Of a DNA stretch of 11,643 nt, positions 1 to 6,900 are shown piece after piece. The stretch spans positions 1-11,643 of the forward strand of contig JAAYFA010000363.1 in NCBI GenBank assembly GCA_012728445.1, given 5' to 3'. A program made the position numbers and the translations under genes. The stretch's first letter is position 1, and every line of letters starts with the position of its first letter. The stretch is from Clostridiales bacterium (GTDB lineage: Bacteria; Bacillota; Clostridia; Oscillospirales; Acutalibacteraceae). The notes under the pieces were generated by a model. It was not told the DNA's origin. It searched no databases and was given only the letters and a program-made list of their open reading frames with translations.

Positions 1-874
1 CACCGGCTACACCGAGGATTTCTCCGCCGCTGAGATCAAATGTCACATCGTTCAGCGCTTTGCGGTTATCCTCGTTAATGACACTCAAATGAATAACTTC
101 TAACAGGTGTTCTTCTTTATCTGTCTGCGGTCTGTCTATTGAGAGTTCAACGGGTCTGCCAACCATTAGTTCTGTTAATTGTTTTGCGTTTGTTTGCGAT
201 GTAATGACGGTTTCAACACTTTTGCCTTTGCGCAAGATGGTAATACGGTCACTGATAGCCATCACTTCGTTGAGTTTATGGGTTATAATGACAATAGCGC
301 AACCTTCGTCACGCATTTTTCGCAGGATGATGAAAAGCTTTTCTATTTCTTGCGGCGTTAATACCGCTGTAGGTTCGTCCAGAATTAAGATGTTGGCCCC
401 GCGGTAAAGTACCTTTAAAATCTCGATGGTTTGTTTTTCGCTGACTGACATGTTGTAGACCTTTTTTTCGGGGTCGATTTCAAGTCCGAATTTTTTACTG
501 ATTTCCAAAATCTCAGCAGAGAGCACAGATTTGCTCTTTCTTTTGCCGGGCTTTGTGCCCATCACAATATTTTCTCTTGCTGTCAAGACATCAACAAGTT
601 TAAAATGCTGATGAATCATGCCAATGCCCAAGGCAAAAGAGTCTTTTGGAGAGTTGATGGTTATCTCGTTGCCTCTTACAAAGATAGAGCCGCTGTCGGG
701 ATGATAGATGCCCGAAAGCATGTTCATCAGTGTTGTTTTCCCTGAACCGTTTTCGCCTAAAAGAGCTAAAATCTCTCCGGTTTGAACGGAAAGATGAATA
801 TCGTCATTCGCAACGACGGTTCCGAATGTTTTTGTTATGCCCTTTAATTCAATAGCAAGGTTTTGCTCTGTCAT
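1..874 (-). CDS. ABC transporter ATP-binding protein, nucleoside/sugar type (partial, C-terminus off window)
   Basis: This is the cytoplasmic ATPase of an importer that pairs with the BMP lipoprotein just upstream. About 291 residues are visible; the family is usually about 500 residues with two tandem ATPase domains, and the second domain is just starting at the window edge. In the first domain I read Walker A GENGSGKT (about residues 40-47), Q-loop glutamine in MIHQHF (about 89), Walker B ILILDEPTA (about 162-170) and the switch histidine in IITHK (about 199). The signature loop reads MSVSEKQ (142-148), a departure from LSGGQ; relatives of the NupO/YufO and RbsA type also deviate here. The ATG at 872-874 has GGGTGA upstream as a modest ribosome binding site. 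It is the third gene of the xpt operon, and permease genes are expected beyond position 1. The general function is well supported; the substrate (purine nucleoside or base) is inferred from context. Confidence 0.9.
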   Translation of the reverse strand, partial: MTEQNLAIELKGITKTFGTVVANDDIHLSVQTGEILALLGENGSGKTTLMNMLSGIYHPDSGSIFVRGNEITINSPKDSFALGIGMIHQHFKLVDVLTARENIVMGTKPGKRKSKSVLSAEILEISKKFGLEIDPEKKVYNMSVSEKQTIEILKVLYRGANILILDEPTAVLTPQEIEKLFIILRKMRDEGCAIVIITHKLNEVMAISDRITILRKGKSVETVITSQTNAKQLTELMVGRPVELSIDRPQTDKEEHLLEVIHLSVINEDNRKALNDVTFDLSGGEILGVAG

Positions 875-905
875 ATTATTATCACCCGGAAAGTCAAATT
901 TTAAA

Positions 906-925
906 GGCACACCCGAAAATGTGCC
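906..925 (-). promoter_or_regulatory. small hairpin upstream of the ABC ATPase start
   Basis: GGCACA and TGTGCC form a 6-bp stem with an 8-nt loop, about 31 nt before the ATPase start codon. Together with the larger hairpin at 947-978 it could form a pair of alternative structures, because GGGGCACA/TGTGCCCC repeats let the arms swap partners. The function is unknown and this could be chance. Confidence 0.3.
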
Positions 926-946
926 CCATAAAGAAATGTTGAATAT

Positions 947-978
947 TTTGAGGGGGCACAATATCGTGCCCCCTCAAA
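947..978 (-). terminator. 13-bp perfect hairpin in the bmp-ATPase gap (attenuator or mRNA stabiliser)
   Basis: TTTGAGGGGGCAC at 947-959 pairs perfectly with GTGCCCCCTCAAA at 966-978 around a 6-nt loop. It begins 6 nt after the stop of the lipoprotein gene. On the minus strand it is followed by AATATTC and not a T-run, so a full intrinsic terminator is doubtful. Hairpins at this place in import operons often protect the upstream message or partly stop transcription, so that the binding protein is made in excess over the ATPase. That reading is an inference. Confidence 0.5.
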
Positions 979-984
979 GCTAAA

Positions 985-2160
985 TTACAGCAGTTCTACG
1001 CCTTGAATATAGTAGTCAATTCCGCCGGTGATTTGTGCGTCTGTCAGTTTTTCGCCGGCACCGATGATTTGTTTGCCTGTGTTGTCAAGGATTGGGCCGT
1101 CAAAAACAAACAGAGAACCATCTCTTATTTTTGCTTTTGCAGCTTCGACAGCTTCTTTTGTGCCGGGGGCCGCAATGGCTTCGTTGATTGGGGAGATATC
1201 AATCAGGCCGACATTCATGCCTTCATAATAGTTGGTGGGAGACCATTTGCCTTCAACAGCTTTTTTAACAGCGTCGGTATAATAAACGCCCCAGTTCCAA
1301 ATAGGTGCACAAAGGTGACCCTTTGGTGCGAAAGGAGTCATATCCGAGTTGTAGCCGCAGCCGAACATGCCGGCTTTTTCCGCTTCTGTTTGTGTGGTGT
1401 CGGAGTCACAGTGCTGACCTAAAACAACACAGCCTGCGTCAAGAAGAGCTTTTGCAGCTTCCGCTTCTTTTGTGGGGTTGTACCATTCGCCGGTAACCTT
1501 AACTTTAACAACAGCTTCAGGATACACGGATTGGATACCGAGTGCCCAAGCATTGATTCCGCCTGTCACTTCAGCCATTTTAACGTCCATTGCCGCAACA
1601 TAGCCGAGCAGTGGTTTATTGAGTTCCTTAGCTTTTAAACCGGCTACGATACCGGCAAGGTAACGGGCTTCATAAATACGGCCGAAATAATTGTTGAAGT
1701 TGACTTCATTGCTCTTATAACCGGAACAATGAGAAAAGATGATGTCTTGGTATTTGGCATCTTTTGCAAATTCATCCATCGTGTCCATGTAGTTAAAACT
1801 TGTGGCAAAGATGACATTGCAATCTTCGTCAATTAATTCTTGAATTGCAGTCTTTGTGGCAGTTTTGTCGTTATCGTCAATTTCGTCCTTCTCGATGATT
1901 TGGTTGTCGTTCAAACCGAGGTTTGACTTCATTTCCATAATACCCGAATGATGTGCAAAGGTATAACCGGAAGGTTCCTCTATGCTGGTGATGTGCAATA
2001 CGCCGATCTTAATCTTATCCTGTGCGATTGCGGCTGTGCCGGCGAGTGCTGTGGTTGCCTCTTTTGTAGTATCTTTGTCGGTTTTACCGTTGCATGCGGC
2101 AAGTGAGAAGACAAAGGTGGCTGCGAGGACGAGAGAGAGAATTTTTTTGAACCTTTTCAT
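985..2160 (-). CDS. BMP-family ABC transporter substrate-binding lipoprotein
   Basis: This is the extracytoplasmic, membrane-anchored binding protein of an ABC importer, 391 residues. The N-terminus has a lipoprotein signal: basic MKRFKK, a hydrophobic stretch, then LAAC with the lipidated cysteine at residue 23, followed by a Thr/Lys-rich linker to about residue 48. The mature part shows the conserved blocks of the BMP/PnrA family: NYFGRIYEARYLAGIVAG, a GYVAA strand, the block running from INAWALGIQSVYPEA to GEWYNP, VLGQHCDS, GCGYNSDM and the WNWG block near the C-terminus. Known members bind purine nucleosides (PnrA, B. subtilis NupN). The start is fixed by GGAGG seven bases before ATG. It lies 20 bp after xpt and upstream of the ATPase, so a purine nucleoside or base is the likely ligand; the exact ligand cannot be read from sequence. 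Confidence 0.92.
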   Translation of the reverse strand: MKRFKKILSLVLAATFVFSLAACNGKTDKDTTKEATTALAGTAAIAQDKIKIGVLHITSIEEPSGYTFAHHSGIMEMKSNLGLNDNQIIEKDEIDDNDKTATKTAIQELIDEDCNVIFATSFNYMDTMDEFAKDAKYQDIIFSHCSGYKSNEVNFNNYFGRIYEARYLAGIVAGLKAKELNKPLLGYVAAMDVKMAEVTGGINAWALGIQSVYPEAVVKVKVTGEWYNPTKEAEAAKALLDAGCVVLGQHCDSDTTQTEAEKAGMFGCGYNSDMTPFAPKGHLCAPIWNWGVYYTDAVKKAVEGKWSPTNYYEGMNVGLIDISPINEAIAAPGTKEAVEAAKAKIRDGSLFVFDGPILDNTGKQIIGAGEKLTDAQITGGIDYYIQGVELL

Positions 2161-2180
2161 TTACATTCCTCCAAAATTTA

Positions 2181-2750
2181 TTAACCAAAGACAATTTTAC
2201 CATTGTCCATTGATTCAATTATAGCGAGGGACTCGACCCTTATACCCGAGCTTCTGATCGCTTGCCCTCCTTGCTGGAACCCTTTTTCAATAACAATTCC
2301 TGCGCCTGCAAGTTTTGCACCGGACTTTTTAACAATATCAATTAATCCTGTCAAAGCCGAACCGTATGCTAGGAAATCGTCAAGAATAAGGATGGTATCA
2401 TCTTTATCGAGATACTTTTGACAAACACCGATGCACGCTTTTGCATTTTTTGTGAAAGAAAACACATCACAGGAATAAATTTCACCTTCGGCATTCCGGT
2501 TAACTCCCTTTTTTGCAAAAACAACCGGGGTATTAAAGTACTGAGCCGTTATGCACGCAATGCCGATGCCCGATGCCTCAACAGTTAGGATTTTAGTGAT
2601 TCCGGCATCGGCATACAGGCGAAAAAACTCTTTGCCGATTTCGTTAAGCAAGGCCACGTCAATTTGGTGGTTGAGGAACATGTCAACCTTTAACACTTCC
2701 GACCCGATGACTGTTGCTTGCTCAAGGATACGTTGTTTGAGAAGTTCCAA
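2181..2750 (-). CDS. xpt: xanthine phosphoribosyltransferase
   Basis: This cytosolic salvage enzyme transfers the phosphoribosyl group of PRPP to xanthine (guanine less well), giving XMP. The 189-residue product matches the known length and sequence of B. subtilis Xpt along its whole extent: LKVDxFLNHQID near residues 20-31, TVEASGIG at 56-63, the PRPP-binding loop LILDDFLAYGSAL at 121-133, and GIVIEKGFQ at 151-159. The start is unusual: no in-frame ATG lies before the upstream stop, and the best start is TTG at 2748-2750 with GGTGAA as a weak ribosome binding site about 8 nt away, which implies modest translation. It is first in an operon with the BMP lipoprotein and ABC ATPase. In Bacillus and many Firmicutes xpt is governed by a purine riboswitch, but I cannot find that aptamer's core here. 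Confidence 0.95.
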   Translation of the reverse strand: MELLKQRILEQATVIGSEVLKVDMFLNHQIDVALLNEIGKEFFRLYADAGITKILTVEASGIGIACITAQYFNTPVVFAKKGVNRNAEGEIYSCDVFSFTKNAKACIGVCQKYLDKDDTILILDDFLAYGSALTGLIDIVKKSGAKLAGAGIVIEKGFQQGGQAIRSSGIRVESLAIIESMDNGKIVFG

Positions 2751-2824
2751 TATGGATTCACCGACTAACTCATAATATATAGATAGGTTTTGATAGGCTT
2801 CGCACCAACCCTTTAACAGTCTAC
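2751..2824 (-). promoter_or_regulatory. xpt 5' leader, potentially structured, about 68 nt
   Basis: Transcription from the promoter at 2825-2853 should start near 2818 and leave a leader of about 68 nt before the TTG start. On the RNA strand GACU near the 5' end can pair with AGUC just before the ribosome binding site. Inside, GGUU pairs with AACC, and a GGU/GCC mini-stem closes a GCGAA loop. The outer helix would sit close to the ribosome binding site, a plausible layout for translation control. I do not recognise it as a known riboswitch, and the conserved loop and junction sequences of the purine aptamer are absent. This is a weak structural call made by eye. Confidence 0.3.
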
Positions 2825-2853
2825 AGTATATTTGAAAACAATCCTAAAATCAA
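2825..2853 (-). promoter_or_regulatory. sigma-A promoter of the xpt-bmp-ABC operon
   Basis: On the minus strand the -35 box TTGATT (2848-2853) is separated by exactly 17 bp from the -10 box TATACT (2825-2830). It lies about 75 bp upstream of the xpt start and faces away from the tRNA promoter. Confidence 0.7.
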
Positions 2854-2979
2854 GCAAAATTTAGTATATTGTGATATTTCACTGATAATTTTAAAATAAC
2901 CACTATATATAGTCAAATTGCTAAATTGAGCAGTTCAAATCTTCCTGTTTACAAAATTGAACATTTTTTTAGAAACACC

Positions 2980-3008
2980 TTGCAATAATCATTTTGTTAT
3001 GCTAATAT
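2980..3008 (+). promoter_or_regulatory. sigma-A promoter of the tRNA-Asp/tRNA-Thr unit
   Basis: TTGCAA (2980-2985), a 17-bp spacer and TAATAT (3003-3008) make a near-consensus promoter. Transcription should begin near 3015, leaving about 50 nt of 5' precursor before tRNA-Asp. Confidence 0.7.
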
Positions 3009-3063
3009 AACTAACGTTCGGCAATTTGAATGATTTGTTTTGAGGTTGCCGTTGCGCTATTGT

Positions 3064-3140
3064 GGCCCGGTAGTTCAGCTGGTTAGAACGCTAGCCTGTC
3101 ACGCTAGAGGTCGACGGTTCGAGTCCGTTCCGGGTCGCCA
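3064..3140 (+). tRNA. tRNA-Asp (anticodon GTC)
   Basis: The 77-nt gene has CCA encoded (3138-3140). Acceptor stem GGCCCGG pairs with CCGGGTC (one G-T pair), with discriminator G at 3137. The D-arm carries AGTTCAGCTGGTTAGAA. The anticodon stem CTAGC/GCTAG closes the loop CTGTCAC with GTC at 3098-3100, and the T-arm contains GGTTCGAGTCC. It decodes GAC/GAT and is followed after 7 T residues by tRNA-Thr in the same transcript. Confidence 0.97.
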
Positions 3141-3147
3141 TTTTTTT

Positions 3148-3223
3148 GCTGCTATGGCTCAGGTGGCAGAGCACATCCTTGGTAAGGATGAGGTCACCGG
3201 TTCGAATCCGGTTAGCAGCTCCA
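3148..3223 (+). tRNA. tRNA-Thr (anticodon GGT)
   Basis: The 76-nt gene has CCA encoded (3221-3223). Acceptor stem GCTGCTA pairs perfectly with TAGCAGC, with discriminator T at 3220. The anticodon stem CATCC/GGATG closes the loop TTGGTAA with GGT at 3181-3183, and the T-arm contains GGTTCGAATCC. It decodes ACC/ACT. The intrinsic terminator begins at the last base of CCA. Confidence 0.97.
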
Positions 3224-3263
3224 AAATCCCCGAAAACTTTTTTAAAGAGTTTTCGGGGATTTT
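3223..3263 (+). terminator. intrinsic terminator of the tRNA unit
   Basis: A perfect 16-bp inverted repeat (AAAATCCCCGAAAACT at 3223-3238 with its complement at 3248-3263) has a 9-nt T/A-rich loop, and the 3' arm itself ends in TTTT. The A-run on the 5' side means it could also terminate transcription from the right. It insulates the tRNA genes from the hydrogenase operon. Confidence 0.88.
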
Positions 3264-3372
3264 ACTATTCCCATATAAGTGTTCATGCTGAGTATAGAAT
3301 TCGATGGAAGAATCCAACTCGAGATAAATCTCAAAAACTTTTAAAATAACCGTTAAAAACTTTGAAAATACA

Positions 3373-3400
3373 TTGCAAACTTTGTTGCTTATGTTATAAT
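3373..3400 (+). promoter_or_regulatory. extended -10 promoter of the hydrogenase operon
   Basis: TTGCAA (3373-3378), a 16-bp spacer and a perfect TATAAT (3395-3400) are preceded by TG in the extended -10 position (3392-3393). This is the strongest-looking promoter in the window. Transcription should start near 3407, giving a leader of about 75 nt before hydC. Confidence 0.78.
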
Positions 3401-3410
3401 ACTTTTAAAT

Positions 3411-3455
3411 GCTTCAAGGAAAACAACGATAGTTGTTGTAGAAGCGGTATTTTTT
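3411..3455 (+). promoter_or_regulatory. terminator-like leader hairpin before hydC (possible attenuator)
   Basis: GCTTC (3411-3415) can pair with GAAGC (3441-3445). Inside, ACAAC and GTTGT with one further A-T pair form a 6-bp stem capped by a GATA loop. Asymmetric internal bulges separate the two helices. The structure is followed by GGTA and six T residues (3450-3455), the arrangement of an intrinsic terminator, yet it lies between promoter and first gene. It could be an attenuator or the 5' end of a regulatory leader. The interrupted stem makes it only moderately convincing. Confidence 0.4.
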
Positions 3456-3481
3456 AGTCTAATTTAACAAGGAGGAAAATC

Positions 3482-3982
3482 ATGAGCGAAAAACTTATCA
3501 ACGCAAAATGTGAGCACTGCCCGGATCAAGATACGGAATTTGGAGAAATTGATGCGATTATTGACATTTATAGGGAAAAGGAAGGTTGCCTGATTCAAGT
3601 TTTGCATGCCGCTCAGGGAATTTATGGTTATTTGCCGCTGCCGTTGCAACGATATATTGCAGATGCCTTGGATTTACCTATTTCCGAAGTGACGGGTGTC
3701 GTTTCCTTTTACTCCTTCTTCTCACCCACGCCAAGGGGCGAACACACAATCCGAGTCTGCCTTGGGACTGCGTGCTATGTTCGGGGCGGCAAAAAACTCG
3801 TTGAGCATCTTGAAAAAACGCTCGGTGTGGAACTTGGCGGCACAACAGAGGATGGAAAATTTACTTTTGAGATCGCTCGTTGCATCGGCGCTTGCGGTTT
3901 GGCACCGGCCATGATGATTGATGACGTCGTATACAAACAAGTTACCACGAGCAAAATTAATTCAATATTAGCCAAATATTAA
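3482..3982 (+). CDS. hydC: NuoE-like [2Fe-2S] subunit of electron-bifurcating hydrogenase (HydC)
   Basis: This soluble electron-transfer subunit belongs to the 24-kDa complex I / HndA / HydC family. The 166 residues match the usual length. A helical N-terminal part (about 20-80) includes the family segment QGIYGYLP and GVVSFYSFF, followed by a thioredoxin-like domain. Its four [2Fe-2S] ligands are intact: C93 and C98 in CLGTACYVRGG, C134 and C138 in CIGACGLAP. An extra CEHC pair (C10, C13) near the N-terminus is not part of the normal cluster. AAGGAGG six bases before the ATG fixes the start. It is first in an operon, 17 bp before hydB, and should dock against the NuoF-like half of HydB. Confidence 0.94.
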   Translation: MSEKLINAKCEHCPDQDTEFGEIDAIIDIYREKEGCLIQVLHAAQGIYGYLPLPLQRYIADALDLPISEVTGVVSFYSFFSPTPRGEHTIRVCLGTACYVRGGKKLVEHLEKTLGVELGGTTEDGKFTFEIARCIGACGLAPAMMIDDVVYKQVTTSKINSILAKY

Positions 3983-3999
3983 TAGAGGGGAGACTCAAG

Positions 4000-6900
4000 A
4001 TGCTTATCAAGAACAGTTCAGACCTACAACAAATTAAGAATGATTATTTAGCCAATGTCGACAAATTCAGCCATCAGGTGCTTGTTTGCGCAGGCGCCGG
4101 CTGTGTTTCCTCGAACTGCGGGCTTGTAAGAGATGCTGTTATTCAAGAGCTGGAAGCGGTGGGGAAAGCCGACAGCGTTATGGTTTACGAAACCGGCTGC
4201 ATGGGTACTTGCGCGGTGGGTCCGGTCATGCTGATTTTACCCGAGAAAATCTTTTACACATCCTTAACACCGGAAATCGCAAAAGAAATTGTCAGAGCTC
4301 ATATTGTAAACAACGAAATTATCGAAAAGTATACTTTTTTTGACCAAACGCTTAATAAAAATGTACCTGTAATTGACGATATCACTTTCTTTAAAGAACA
4401 AGTGCGCATTGCGTTGCGCAACTGCGGTATTATTGATTACAGAGACATTGAAGCATACATTGCGCATGACGGTTATTTTGCGGCGGCGCAAGCCTTTGCC
4501 GAGATGTCTCCGCAAGGTGTTATTGATGAAGTCAAGGCCTCCGGGCTCAGGGGTAGGGGCGGTGCGGGCTTCCCGACGGGGATAAAATGGCAAGCCGGTT
4601 TGAATGCCGAGAAAGGCCAGAAATATCTTGTCTGCAACGCAGACGAAGGTGACCCCGGTGCCTTTATGGACAGAAGCATTATTGAAGGTGATCCGCACAC
4701 CCTCATTGAAGGCATGGTTTTAGGCGCTTATGCGATTGGCGCAACAAAAGGGTACGTGTATATCAGGGCGGAGTACCCCATAGCAATTGAACGACTTGAC
4801 GCTGCCTTGGAGCAAGCCCGTGAATACGGGCTCCTGGGCTGTAAACTTTTCGGCACAGACTTTGAGTTTGATTTAGAAATCAGAATCGGCGCAGGTGCTT
4901 TTGTTTGCGGTGAAGAAACGGCGCTTATGTCCTCCATAGAAGGGCATAGAGGCGAGCCGCAGCAGAAACCGCCATTTCCGTTCCAAAAAGGTCTTTTCGG
5001 CAAACCAACTATTATTAATAATGTGGAAACCTTAGCAGGTGTCCCTTCCATCATATTAAAAGGCAGTGCGTGGTACAGCCAATATGGTACAGACAAAGCA
5101 AAAGGCACCAAAGTATTCGCGCTTGCCGGTGATATTGTCAATACAGGCATTGTTGAAGTCCCTATCGGTATGCCTTTGGGCGATATTCTCTTTAAAATCG
5201 GCGGGGGCATGATGGACAAAAAGCGCTTTAAGTCGGCGCAAATCGGTGGACCTTCCGGCGGATGTGTAACACAGGATAATTTGAACACGCCGACGGACTA
5301 TGAATCGCTTACCATGCTCGGCGCAATTATGGGTTCCGGCGGTCTTATCGCCATGAATGAAGATACCTGTATGGTCGATACAGCTCGGTATTTTATGGAC
5401 TTTATTCAAGAAGAGTCCTGCGGCGAATGCCTAGCCTGCCGTGTCGGCACCAAGCGTATGCTCGAAATACTCGAGCGCATAACTCGCGGCGAGGGTGTTG
5501 ACGGCGATATTGAGCTGCTGGAAGAACTGGGCGAAACCATTCAGCAAACAGCCATGTGCGGCCTGGGTCAAACCGCACCGAACCCCGTACTCAGCACAAT
5601 TCGCTACTTCAGGGATGAGTACGAAGAACACATCAAATATAAATACTGCCGCGCCGGTGTATGTGCAGACCTGTTTATTTCACCATGTGAAAACACTTGC
5701 CCTGCAAATGTAAATATTCCGGGCTATGTCGCTTTGATAGCGTCAGGCCGCTTCATGGATGCATATGATCTAATACGTCAGGAAAATCCATTGCCGGCAA
5801 TTTGCGGCAGAATTTGCACGCATCCTTGCGAAGATAAATGCCGCAGAGGTGCCGTTGACGAACCGGTTGCAATTTGCGATCTCAAACATTTCGTCGCAAA
5901 TTATGCGTTCAAGAACGAGCGGCGATACGTTGAAGATATTGTTTTGCCGAAGAACGGCAAAAGGGTTGCGATTATCGGTGCCGGCGCATCGGGGTTAACG
6001 AGTGCGTATTATCTCGCAAGAATCGGATACGAAGTCGATATCTACGAGTCACAATCAGTCGCCGGCGGCGTTTTAGCTTTCGGCATTCCGGAATATCGTC
6101 TCCCCGCAGATGTTCTTAAAAAAGAAGTTTCCACCATCGAACAACAAGGCGTCAATATTATATTGAACACCGAGGTCGGTAAAGACATTGAATTTAAATA
6201 TCTAAAAGAAGCTTATGACGCAATTTTCATCTCAACAGGCACGCAGTTCCCCGCAAAGGTTAATGTACCGGGTGAGGACCTGCCCGGCGTCATACCGGGA
6301 GTTGAGTTCCTTAAGGACGTTAAGCTGTATAACTGTGTGGATTTACAAGATGAAAATGTGGCGGTAATAGGCGGCGGCAACACAGCGATTGACTCCGCGC
6401 GAACCGCGCTGAGACTCGGTGCTAAAGAGGTCACCGTTCTTTACCGCAGAACACTCGATAATATGCCGGCGTATGAGGTCGAAATTGAGGAAGCCCTTAA
6501 CGAAGGGGTGATTATTCTGGAGCTTGTTTCTCCGGTGCGCTTTATCGCGGGTGAAAACGGAAAACTTGCCATGGTTGAATGTGTCCGCAGAGAAATCAGC
6601 GACTTTGACAGCAAAGGCAGACGCAACACGACACACATCGAAGGGTCGAATTTCATTCTTGAGGTCGACACGGTGATTGTGGCGGTCAGCCAGTATGCGG
6701 ACCTTCCGTTTATTAAGAAAACTGAAATTGGCGTAACCAATTGGGGGACATTTATTGTTGACCCCAAAACGCTGATGACGACGATGCCCGGTGTTTTTTC
6801 CGGCGGTGATGTGGCGAGAGGACCGGAAGATGTTATTCGGGCCATTGCCGACGGTAAACACGCAGCCATATCCATTGACAAATACCTTGGTGGAAGCGGT

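Larger units (their letters stand above)
2751..3063. other. intergenic region between xpt and the tRNA genes
   Basis: This AT-rich stretch of 313 bases has no credible gene on either strand. It holds the xpt leader and promoter on the left and the tRNA promoter on the right. A 12-bp AT-rich perfect palindrome (ACTATATATAGT, 2902-2913) sits between them, roughly 49 bp upstream of the xpt -35 box. It could be a protein-binding site or simply low-complexity DNA. Confidence 0.6.

Noticed and set aside
2751..2824. Purine (guanine/xanthine) riboswitch in the xpt leader
   Set aside because: The conserved junction and loop sequences of the purine aptamer are absent and the leader is too short for aptamer plus expression platform.
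2902..2913. AT-rich palindrome ACTATATATAGT as a regulator site
   Set aside because: Short alternating A/T palindromes arise easily in such AT-rich DNA, and it is not placed over either promoter; it is kept only as a note in the intergenic entry.
3040..3291. An 83-codon plus-strand reading frame
   Set aside because: It runs straight through both tRNA genes and the terminator; it is a by-product of those sequences.
3456..3473. Rex (NADH-sensing repressor) site near TTTAACAA before hydC
   Set aside because: Only one half-site is present; the matching TTGTTAA half at the proper spacing is missing.
5630..5720. The HydB-GltD fusion as an assembly or frameshift artefact joining two genes
   Set aside because: The frame is open through the joint, the NuoF end (CRAGVC) merges smoothly with GltD cysteine motifs, there is no remnant stop, ribosome binding site or start codon between them, and base composition does not change.
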